Below, in pieces: positions 1-5,332 of a DNA stretch of 8,809 bases. Under the pieces are notes generated by a model. That model was not told the origin of the DNA and ran no database searches. It worked only from the letters and a program-made list of their open reading frames with translations. How positions within the stretch are numbered: position 1 is the first letter of the stretch; each line of letters begins with the position of its first letter. Position numbers and translations under genes: made by a program. This DNA comes from Dehalococcoidia bacterium (GTDB taxonomy: Bacteria > Chloroflexota > Dehalococcoidia > GIF9 > UBA5629), in assembly GCA_028715025.1 (NCBI GenBank), contig JAQTLG010000052.1:1-8809 (forward strand), written 5' to 3'.

Positions 1-23
1 AAACAGCAGACGGACGTAAATTG

Positions 24-54
24 AAGGGGCCGGCCATAATGGCCGGCCCCTTTT
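24..54 (+). terminator. Intrinsic terminator, GC-rich hairpin
   Basis: A perfect 10-bp inverted repeat pairs GGGGCCGGCC (26-35) with GGCCGGCCCC (41-50). An inner A-T pair leaves a 3-nt loop, outer A-T pairs extend the stem, and TTTT follows at 51-54. This is a textbook rho-independent terminator for transcription from the left on the + strand. Stop codons at 17-19 (frame 2) and 22-24 (frame 1) just before it suggest that an upstream + strand gene ends here, but too little is left to identify it. Read on the minus strand the hairpin could also stop the operon ending at 76, although the tract after it is poorer in T. Confidence 0.85.
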
Positions 55-75
55 CTATTGTGATTTCAGGTTTCT

Positions 76-591
76 CTAAGGCTCTCCCGGCGGGCCTATC
101 TCGGCCAGCGCATCCCTGAGCTGCCTGAGGTTGACGATATCGTCCCGGTTGTAGCGGAGCAGCAAATCGAGGGCATCGCGGTCGTCGTGTTTTTTATACT
201 TCTCCCACAGCCATATGGCGTCCATACCATTCAGCCCCTCGGTCTCCCGTGAGATACCCAGATGCTGCAGCACCCGCTTGAAGCCTCCGCGCAGGTTGTG
301 GTCCCAGCACCTGTACATAAGGTCGGTATGCCGGTGCAGGATCTCTAAATCCGTACCCAGGCAGGTGCGGATGAAAGGGATGTCGAAACGGCTGCCGTTG
401 TAGGTGTACATGTGCTCGGTACCGTGCATGGCTTCCAGCAGGTTGTCGCAGGAGAGGCTGTCGTCGTAGAGTTGAACAAGCCTGCCGTCGTCACCATTAC
501 AGAAATAGATGCCGATAACGGTTATCCTGCTTTCATGCGGGGACAGCCCTGTCGTCTCTATATCCAGGTACGCTTCCGGGTAGCCGATCAT
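76..591 (-). CDS. Short RNase H-like (YprB-type) DEDDy exonuclease-like protein
   Basis: This 171-residue protein consists almost entirely of one ribonuclease H-like 3'-5' exonuclease fold, of the type annotated as YprB/RNase_H_2. All three DEDDy motifs are visible. Exo I is D10-I-E12-T-T-G. Exo II is the Y64-N-G-S-R-F-D70 segment. Exo III is Y147-N-R-D-D151, the Y-x3-D form typical of DEDDy enzymes. A two-metal nuclease acting on DNA or RNA is therefore expected; the substrate cannot be read from the sequence. Bacillus YprB is much longer and has a C-terminal extension, which is absent here. The ATG at 589-591 has an AAGGA ribosome site 7 nt upstream. The gene starts only 18 nt after the stop of the beta-solenoid gene, so the two are probably co-transcribed. 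Confidence 0.82.
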   Translation of the reverse strand: MIGYPEAYLDIETTGLSPHESRITVIGIYFCNGDDGRLVQLYDDSLSCDNLLEAMHGTEHMYTYNGSRFDIPFIRTCLGTDLEILHRHTDLMYRCWDHNLRGGFKRVLQHLGISRETEGLNGMDAIWLWEKYKKHDDRDALDLLLRYNRDDIVNLRQLRDALAEIGPPGEP

Positions 592-609
592 GACAGATCC
601 TTATTGTGA

Positions 610-1815
610 TTATGCGGCGTTGCAGCCCGCCTTTGACCTGATGAACAGGATAAAGGCGCCCAGACCGAAGAGTATGGCCGCCAGGTCGCACAAACAGCCG
701 ATCAGCGGGATGATGGAGACTATATAGAGGACAAGCAATCCCAGGGCCAGCGCCCCGATATTAGGTCCAACCGCCGTGATGTCTGTGCTCTGCCGCAGCA
801 TCCATTTGCCGAGGAACAGAGCGATGAAGATAGAGGCAAGGTAGATGGCCAGTATATAGACGGCCAGGCCGATCAGGCCCAGCGGTATACCGATGACCAG
901 TAAAAAGGCAATGAATATGGCGATCGGCACCAGCAGGAAGAAGAGGGCGCCGTAACCCAGACAGGGCCACGGTTTGCTTTTCAACGGGACGATTAATCCG
1001 GGTATATATTTGCGGGCAAGCAGAATGAAGATGATGCCGGTCAGCAGCGCGGCGATGTATTTGAACAGGGCAATTATTATGAGCAGTATCACGATAAATA
1101 TGACGATGGCTGAAGCGGCCCAGCCTGCCATCCGGCCTGCTGCTTTACCGGTAGTTGACGACTCGGGCGGCGGCGGGACTATATGGTCTATCTTGCCATT
1201 GACCCTGGCCCCGTCTGCCTGTACCGCGTCTTTCTCAGATTTATAGATCAGGTCGCCGGATATGCCGGCGGACGGCCCCAGCTGGAGAGTATTGCACTCG
1301 ATATAGACGTTGCCGCCCACGCTGCTGTCGATGACAAGGTCGCCGGCGCTCCCGCGGATGTCCTTACCCACCGGCCCGTCAATATTGACCGTCCCGGCCG
1401 CCGGCAGCACATCCCGTCCCACCGCCCCGTCGGGCAATATGTTTATTAGCGAAGCGGCGGCCACCAGGTCACCGCCGATATTGCTGTCGACGTCGATAGT
1501 TGAGGCCGCCGCGCGGACGGAGTCTCCGACCTTTCCCTTGATCACGATATAGTTGGCGGCGCCGTTGATGTTACCATTGACAGGTCCGTTGACAGCGATG
1601 TGGTCTCCAAAGGCGATGACATCTCCATTGACGGTACCGTCAATGGTGATGCCCGAGCCGAAGAGATAAAGGTCGTCGTTGACGACCTCCTCCGCCGGTA
1701 TAACCAGCGTTTGGCCCTGCCGTATATCGGCGGCGGCGGCCGGCACGGTTAAGAGGATTATAATAGTCAGCACTGCGGCCAGCAGTGCGAGGAACCTGCC
1801 TGCTTTTGCGAACAT
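610..1815 (-). CDS. Bactofilin-like beta-solenoid protein with signal peptide and C-terminal membrane domain
   Basis: The 401-residue product has three parts. Residues 1-29 are a signal peptide: positives at K4 and R7, a hydrophobic core, then a likely cut after the alanine run before D30. Residues 47-213 hold about nine degenerate repeats of 17-19 residues, each with alternating hydrophobics and ending in forms such as V-x-G-D or V-G-G-N. This is the pattern of a right-handed beta-solenoid related to the polymer-forming (bactofilin) fold. After a PPPP linker (214-217), residues 232-393 contain about five or six hydrophobic segments. The solenoid would lie outside the membrane, unlike classical cytoplasmic bactofilins. 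A structural or envelope role is inferred; no catalytic motif is seen. The start is supported by AAAGGAGG (1822-1829) 6 nt upstream of the ATG. Confidence 0.75.
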   Translation of the reverse strand: MFAKAGRFLALLAAVLTIIILLTVPAAAADIRQGQTLVIPAEEVVNDDLYLFGSGITIDGTVNGDVIAFGDHIAVNGPVNGNINGAANYIVIKGKVGDSVRAAASTIDVDSNIGGDLVAAASLINILPDGAVGRDVLPAAGTVNIDGPVGKDIRGSAGDLVIDSSVGGNVYIECNTLQLGPSAGISGDLIYKSEKDAVQADGARVNGKIDHIVPPPPESSTTGKAAGRMAGWAASAIVIFIVILLIIIALFKYIAALLTGIIFILLARKYIPGLIVPLKSKPWPCLGYGALFFLLVPIAIFIAFLLVIGIPLGLIGLAVYILAIYLASIFIALFLGKWMLRQSTDITAVGPNIGALALGLLVLYIVSIIPLIGCLCDLAAILFGLGAFILFIRSKAGCNAA

Positions 1816-1821
1816 AGCCTG

Positions 1822-1829
1822 CCTCCTTT
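1822..1829 (-). promoter_or_regulatory. Strong Shine-Dalgarno of the beta-solenoid gene
   Basis: On the minus strand the bases read AAAGGAGG, 6 nt before the ATG at 1813-1815. The complementarity to the 16S tail is near-perfect. It fixes the start so that the signal peptide is included, and it suggests strong translation. Confidence 0.8.
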
Positions 1830-1852
1830 AATCGGATTTGATTATCAATTCT

Positions 1853-1866
1853 TGCATATTTATGCA
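1853..1866. repeat. Short palindrome between yihY-like and beta-solenoid genes
   Basis: TGCATA (1853-1858) and TATGCA (1861-1866) form 6-bp inverted arms around TT, in the 80-bp gap between two co-directional genes. It could be an operator or a weak hairpin that separates expression of the two. No promoter boxes next to it are convincing, so the function is open. Confidence 0.35.
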
Positions 1867-1895
1867 GGCCGTTCAACCGCCGCCAGCGACGGCTG

Positions 1896-2750
1896 TCAGG
1901 GGTGCTTCTCCTCGCGGAGCATTTTGACATAACTGAACTTGGCGAAAAAGAGCAGCACCCAGGCCGTGAAGTAGATAAACATCAGCATCACGATAACCGA
2001 GCTGATCGGCCCATAGATCAGGTTGTACTGGGCGACGTTTTTTACATACCAGACGAAGCCGAACCTCACCATCTCGAAGCCTATAGTGGCCAGCAGGGCG
2101 CCCAGCCAGATATGTCGCCATCGGGGTCGGTTGCTGGGTATGTAATGGTAGAGGAAGAGAATAACTCCATATGCCAGCATTCCGCTTAACAGTATGAAAA
2201 CCAGCCTGGCGAAAAGGCTGGTGCTGGTGAATTTGAATATCAACAGCTGCATTTGCGACTCGTGCATATACTGGATGGTTGTGGTCAGCCACGTGAAGGT
2301 CAGCAGGGCTATGATGGCCAGCACCAGCATGCTGATATTGAGAAGCTGGCCTTTGACGAAGGTCTGGGTGGAGGGCACACCCCAGGCTCGGTTGAGCGCG
2401 TTGCGCAGAGCATCGAAAAATGACAATGCGCTCCAGATAAATATCAGCAGCGCTATAATCCCCGTCGCCTCGCGCGCCTGGATAACGCCCTCCAGCGTGC
2501 TAGCAATCAGGTTTCGGGCCACGGGAATGAGCGTGCCCAGGGCAGCGATGACCTGTTTTTCCACCTCTTGCGAGGACATCATAAAGCCGAGTATGGAAAA
2601 AAGCGCCAGAGCGAAAGGGAATAATGAAAACAGCAGAGTGTAAGCTACAGCCGCCGCCAGTAGCCTGCTGTTATCGGCGCTGAATTCATCAAATGTGGTC
2701 AACAGCAAAGAGATCGCCCGGTTGTTTTTGACGGCCGCCCAAATATTCAT
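1896..2750 (-). CDS. YihY/BrkB-family inner-membrane protein
   Basis: The 284-residue protein is recognisable as YihY/virulence factor BrkB family (once misnamed RNase BN). It has about six membrane helices, near residues 31-57, 97-117, 135-158, 178-204, 212-234 and 246-272. Family signatures include AAAVAYTLLFSLFPF near residue 32, SALSFFDALRNALNRAWGV near 107, YHYIPS at 201 followed by a conserved W and GALLA, and YNLIYGPISS at 242. Length matches the family (about 280-320). The biochemical role of the family is not settled; transport or envelope functions have been proposed. The frame can be opened to a TTG at 2777. The ATG at 2748-2750 is preferred because GAGGAG (2757-2762) lies 6 nt upstream of it. 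It is the first gene of the minus-strand cluster running to position 76. Confidence 0.88.
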   Translation of the reverse strand: MNIWAAVKNNRAISLLLTTFDEFSADNSRLLAAAVAYTLLFSLFPFALALFSILGFMMSSQEVEKQVIAALGTLIPVARNLIASTLEGVIQAREATGIIALLIFIWSALSFFDALRNALNRAWGVPSTQTFVKGQLLNISMLVLAIIALLTFTWLTTTIQYMHESQMQLLIFKFTSTSLFARLVFILLSGMLAYGVILFLYHYIPSNRPRWRHIWLGALLATIGFEMVRFGFVWYVKNVAQYNLIYGPISSVIVMLMFIYFTAWVLLFFAKFSYVKMLREEKHP

Positions 2751-2875
2751 GGCCCTCTCCTCAGATATAATCGGCAACAGCGGGATCGGCTATATGTTAT
2801 CAGATTTCACCAACCGGTTTTAGGAGATACGCATTTCAAGCCTTTTTACAGTAGAATAGATAGCGGAGGACCAAA

Positions 2876-2882
2876 AAGGAGG
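2876..2882 (+). promoter_or_regulatory. Strong Shine-Dalgarno of the small helical protein
   Basis: AAGGAGG is followed by a 6-nt spacer and the ATG at 2889. It is the main evidence that this short frame is translated rather than a chance open frame. A second purine-rich GGAGGA sits at 2865-2870 without a start codon of its own. Confidence 0.8.
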
Positions 2883-2888
2883 ATTGAC

Positions 2889-3194
2889 ATGGAGGAATCA
2901 AAAAGCGGGCAGAAAAAGTCCGCGGCAGATAATCTCGGCGATATGTTCGACGCCCTGGGCGACGCGATGGGACAGATCTTCAACGACCCGAAGCTAAGAG
3001 AGAAGGCTCGCGACCTGGGCAAAGCGGCCAAAGAATCGGCTGAGACCCTGGGTGAACGCCTCAAGGACGATGAGGTCAAGGCCAAATTCAAGGATGTCGG
3101 TAAGGCCGCCCAGGCATTCGGCAAGAACGTGGCAGGAATCTTTACCGAGGACGCTGACAAGGGCAGCGGCGGAGATAAGCCCATAGCCGGGTGA
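2889..3194 (+). CDS. Small charged helical protein with a duplicated 27-residue unit
   Basis: This 101-residue protein has no signal peptide or membrane segment and I cannot assign it to a named family. An excellent ribosome site, AAGGAGG (2876-2882), lies 6 nt before the ATG, so it is very probably a real and well-translated gene. Residues 33-59 and 60-85 align without gaps: D-P-K-L-R-E-K-A-R-D-L-G-K-A-A against D-D-E-V-K-A-K-F-K-D-V-G-K-A-A. Both are rich in K, E, D and A and should form amphipathic helices. Residues 14-31 form a further amphipathic stretch with M/F/L on one face. The tail (87-101) is Gly/Asp rich and probably disordered. The composition recalls small helical-bundle, LEA-like or YtxH-like proteins, but this is only a resemblance. 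It is divergent from the YihY gene across a 138-bp spacer. Confidence 0.78.
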   Translation: MEESKSGQKKSAADNLGDMFDALGDAMGQIFNDPKLREKARDLGKAAKESAETLGERLKDDEVKAKFKDVGKAAQAFGKNVAGIFTEDADKGSGGDKPIAG

Positions 3195-3334
3195 TAGCAG
3201 TGTCATTGTATGGTTATGGGCGAGTCATCTGCCGTCCATGCTATGATCAGATTTTCTGACATAATCACGGAAGCGAGAACTGCCTATCTTTAATAATTTG
3301 TCAGTTATATTGGCATACAGTATGGTGAAAAGTC

Positions 3335-4186
3335 ATGGGTGATGATTGGAGTCGTGAGGAAGTAGAAGCAACTGCTGCAGACTATTTTTGCATGCTGGAC
3401 AAGGAACTGAAGGGGCTCAAATACAATAAGACCGAGCATAGACGCCATCTCTCAGGGCTGCTAAACGTGCGCTCTGAAGGAGCAATCGAACGAAAGCATC
3501 AGAATATTAGTGCTATTCTTATTAAATTGGGATTCCCATATATTGACGGCTATAAACCGCTACGAAATTACCAACAAATTCTATATGACGCTGTGTCCAG
3601 TCGGCTAAATAAAGAAAAGGCTCTCGTAGACTTTGTTCAGTTTCAAATTAATCAACCCGCAACTATGCCGATTATAAATGATATATTAGCAGCTTTGGTC
3701 GATACACCGGGCGCAGATTTAATTGAATCTCAAAATAGTGGGACAAAAGTTAAAGAACTTCCCTCACTGCAATACAAAATTGATTATCTCGCACAGGAAG
3801 CAAGAAATAGATCGCTTGGCCAAGCAGGAGAAAAATTTGTTCTTCAATTTGAGAGAGCCCGCCTTATTCGCGCGGGTCAGGAGCGCCTGGCATCAAGAGT
3901 AGAGCATGTCTCAGCGACACAGGGCGATAGCGCCGGTTTCGATGTGCTTTCTTTTGACATAACAGGGCGAGAGAGACTGATCGAAGTTAAGACCACCACA
4001 TATGGGGCGTTCACCCCATTCTTTGTAACTCAAAATGAAGTGGATTTGTCTCATACAGCTGCTAGTGAATACTATTTATATCGCACCATTAATTTTCGCA
4101 AGCAGCCGAAACTTTTTACAAAGCACGGCCCAATTGACAAATCCTTTAATTTGTATCCTCAACAATATATTGCCAGTCTGGCGTAA
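3335..4186 (+). CDS. DUF3883 domain protein, putative PD-(D/E)xK nuclease
   Basis: The 283-residue protein has two parts. Residues 1-90 carry an N-terminal module with the pattern W-S-R-E-E-V-E-A-T near the start, Y30-N-K-T-E-H, R46-S-E-G-A-I-E-R-K-H-Q-N-I-S and G72-Y-K-P. I recall this module preceding nuclease domains in other putative restriction proteins. Residues 160-283 are a DUF3883 domain, with G162-Q-A-G-E166 opening the fold, G201-F-D203 and I216-E217-V-K219. E166, D203, E217 and K219 match a PD-(D/E)xK active site, so DNA cleavage is plausible though not shown. The family is common in defence islands. No methyltransferase, helicase or McrB-like partner is adjacent, so it stands alone. 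The codon choice is more AT-rich than in flanking genes, suggesting acquisition. The ATG is fixed by an in-frame stop 9 nt upstream; GGTGA (3324-3328) is a modest ribosome site. Confidence 0.8.
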   Translation: MGDDWSREEVEATAADYFCMLDKELKGLKYNKTEHRRHLSGLLNVRSEGAIERKHQNISAILIKLGFPYIDGYKPLRNYQQILYDAVSSRLNKEKALVDFVQFQINQPATMPIINDILAALVDTPGADLIESQNSGTKVKELPSLQYKIDYLAQEARNRSLGQAGEKFVLQFERARLIRAGQERLASRVEHVSATQGDSAGFDVLSFDITGRERLIEVKTTTYGAFTPFFVTQNEVDLSHTAASEYYLYRTINFRKQPKLFTKHGPIDKSFNLYPQQYIASLA

Positions 4187-4241
4187 CGTCTAGGTTCGAA
4201 TAAGCGTTATGGTCTTGTCTGAATATAAGTCTATTATTAAA

Positions 4242-4258
4242 AATTTCCGGATGAAATT
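4242..4258 (-). terminator. Weak AT-rich hairpin between converging genes
   Basis: AATTTC (4242-4247) and GAAATT (4253-4258) pair around CGGAT. Read on the minus strand the stem is followed by a T-rich run (TTTAATAAT), so it may end the hepT transcript. The stem is only 6 bp and mostly A-T, so this is tentative. The 90-bp spacer it lies in (4187-4276) holds nothing else I can support. Confidence 0.3.
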
Positions 4259-4276
4259 AAAATAAGGGCCGTTACT

Positions 4277-4621
4277 CTATGGCTCTTCTGCGAGCAGTTT
4301 TTCAAGCTGTTTGATCAGGGAAGGCAGATTCTCTTTAACTATCTGCCATATGATGTCATAGTCTATTTCTATATAGCCATGGGCCAGGCGGTCACGTGTG
4401 CCTATGATCTGAGACCAGGGTATTGCAGGGCATTGTTCTTTCAATGCAGGTGACGCTTTCCGGGCGGCTTCGCCGATAAGCTCAATCAGACGCGTGACGG
4501 CCAGCGCCAGCATGGCGTCGCTATCCATGTCGGAACGGCGGCGGTTGCGCAGGAAGTCAACCGCCTGACGGGAGAAGTCTAGCATATGATGGATATATAC
4601 CAAGTCCCTATTCTGCCGCAT
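4277..4621 (-). CDS. hepT: HepT-like HEPN-domain toxin (DUF86)
   Basis: The 114-residue protein is a HEPN-fold RNase toxin of the HepT/DUF86 family. Counting from the chosen ATG, the diagnostic R-x4-H-x-Y motif is R76-D-R-L-A-H81-G-Y83. In characterised HepT/MntA pairs R and H form the RNase site and the Tyr is AMPylated by the MntA antitoxin; both features are preserved here. The conserved helix with I46-E-L-I-G-E-A-A-R upstream is typical. A longer frame could begin at a GTG (4637-4639). The ATG at 4619-4621 is preferred because GAAGG (4628-4632) sits 6 nt before it and the family normally starts just before the R-D-L-V-Y-I-H-H-M helix. It overlaps the end of mntA by 14 nt, which indicates translational coupling, antitoxin first. 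Confidence 0.87.
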   Translation of the reverse strand: MRQNRDLVYIHHMLDFSRQAVDFLRNRRRSDMDSDAMLALAVTRLIELIGEAARKASPALKEQCPAIPWSQIIGTRDRLAHGYIEIDYDIIWQIVKENLPSLIKQLEKLLAEEP

Positions 4622-5210
4622 ATTGTACCTTCGCTTCACGTATTACTTGATCGCGCATATAGCGGCTGAGGTCATTACGTGTATGCAGGTCCACATTGCG
4701 GGCCAGTATGGACGAAAGCTCATCTTCGATAGAAACGATGTCCCAGCCCGGCGTATGCCCGGGCTCGAACTCTACTAATACGTCCACATCGCTGTCGGGA
4801 CGGAAGTCATCTCTCAGTACGGAACCGAAAAAGGATAGTCGCTTTATATGGTGCCGCCGACAGAACGTAGCAAGCTTGCTCCGGGGGACTTCAACGTTGG
4901 ATTTCCTGAGGACAGGCGAAGATGAAAAAGCTCCTTTCTCAGCAAGACTTCTAAGCTCGACAAATATGGGACAAAGCTGGTTGGCCTGGTAATATACCAG
5001 CCCATCCCTTTCCTGCCGCTGAATTATGCCCGCAGCTGTGAGCATCTTCAGTTCACGTTGAGCAGGCCCGAGACCCACCCCCGCCTCCCTGACAATTCTC
5101 CGTAGGTAAAACTGCTCGTCGGTGTGAGAGTAGAGCAACGCAAGCACAAAGCGCCTTGTCTTGCCGAAAAGAGTTTCGGTAAGAACGCGATGTTCATTTG
5201 GCGTAATCAT
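4608..5210 (-). CDS. mntA: MntA-like nucleotidyltransferase antitoxin fused to a winged-helix domain
   Basis: The 200-residue protein combines two domains. Residues 10-90 are a winged helix: L14-F-G-K-T-R-R, the Y35-L-R-R-I-V-R-E-A-G-V segment, a recognition-type helix with A50-Q-R-E-L-K-M-L, and the wing with Y73-Y-Q-A-N. Residues 110-200 are a minimal nucleotidyltransferase (MNT) domain: F128-G-S130, then D141-V-D143 and a third acidic residue at D174 in V-D-L. These are the metal and nucleotide residues of the pol-beta superfamily, so it should AMPylate the neighbouring HepT Tyr and block the toxin. Stand-alone MntA antitoxins are typically about half this size and lack the HTH. The added domain suggests autoregulation at the palindromes around its own start. 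No Shine-Dalgarno precedes the ATG at 5208-5210, yet the predicted helix requires this start. Confidence 0.87.
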   Translation of the reverse strand: MITPNEHRVLTETLFGKTRRFVLALLYSHTDEQFYLRRIVREAGVGLGPAQRELKMLTAAGIIQRQERDGLVYYQANQLCPIFVELRSLAEKGAFSSSPVLRKSNVEVPRSKLATFCRRHHIKRLSFFGSVLRDDFRPDSDVDVLVEFEPGHTPGWDIVSIEDELSSILARNVDLHTRNDLSRYMRDQVIREAKVQYAAE

Positions 5211-5227
5211 TATGATTACAATTGTAA
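5203..5227. promoter_or_regulatory. Nested palindromes at the mntA start, candidate operator
   Basis: GTAATCAT (5203-5210) and ATGATTAC (5212-5219) form perfect 8-bp arms around one central base, and the mntA ATG is part of this repeat. TTACAATTGTAA (5216-5227) is a second perfect 12-nt palindrome that overlaps the first and contains the candidate -10 box. A further ATTAC occurs at 5236-5240. Dyad elements sharing GTAA/TTAC half-sites are what a dimeric winged-helix repressor would bind. The natural candidate is the N-terminal domain of MntA itself (inference). Confidence 0.6.
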
Positions 5228-5250
5228 CCTAAAATATTACATATCCACAA
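5221..5250 (-). promoter_or_regulatory. Candidate promoter of the mntA-hepT operon
   Basis: On the minus strand TACAAT (5221-5226) matches five of six -10 bases. TTGTGG (5245-5250) lies 18 nt upstream as a weak -35. Transcription would begin around 5213-5215, leaving almost no leader before the ATG at 5210. This agrees with the missing Shine-Dalgarno and points to a leaderless mRNA. Confidence 0.45.
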
Positions 5251-5287
5251 CATGTATAGGCGGTACGACGCGTTTTATGAACGTGGC

Positions 5288-5320
5288 AGATTGCTTCGTC
5301 GCTGCGCTTCTCGCAATGAC
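5288..5320. repeat. Single REP-like palindromic unit (solo copy)
   Basis: The 33-nt element starts AGATTGCTTCG and ends CTCGCAATGAC. ATTGC and GCAAT form the base of a small hairpin. It is the same family and orientation as the right half of the doublet at 6858-6942. It lies 12 nt beyond the pycA stop, where it may act as a 3' hairpin. Such GTCATTGCGAG elements are dispersed non-coding repeats in many bacterial genomes. No transposase is present in the window. Confidence 0.8.
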
Positions 5321-5332
5321 CTGGGAATAAAA

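Noticed and set aside
1873..2292. Alternative minus-strand frame within the YihY gene
   Set aside because: It is a shifted frame of a strongly supported membrane-protein gene and is rich in His/Pro/Arg, as shadow frames are.
2778..2888. Divergent promoters between the YihY gene and the small helical gene
   Set aside because: TAGAAT (2852-2857) is a possible -10 on the + strand but has no -35, and nothing convincing appears on the minus strand. AACCGGTT (2812-2819) is an 8-nt palindrome of unclear meaning.
3247..3259. TCAGA-TTT-TCTGA hairpin in the 140-bp gap before the DUF3883 gene
   Set aside because: The stem is 5 bp with no following T tract, so it is easily due to chance. The gap otherwise holds nothing I can support.
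3298..3326. TTGTCA, 17 nt, TATGGT as promoter of the DUF3883 gene
   Set aside because: The -10 box is poor and overlaps the GGTGA ribosome site, so a transcript from here would lack that site. Not strong enough to list.
4190..4206. GGTTCGAAT resembling the T-loop of a tRNA, possibly an attachment-site remnant beside the islet
   Set aside because: The base after the loop is not the required C and the flanks do not pair into a T-stem. No acceptor end or other tRNA part is visible.
4265..4288. Hairpin AAGGGCC/GGCTCTT over the hepT stop as terminator
   Set aside because: On the transcribed (minus) strand the stem has an A-C mismatch and spans the stop codon. It is weaker than the nearby 4242-4258 candidate.
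4622..4639. GTG start for HepT giving six extra residues
   Set aside because: The ATG at 4621 has GAAGG at ideal spacing. The GTG has no ribosome site.
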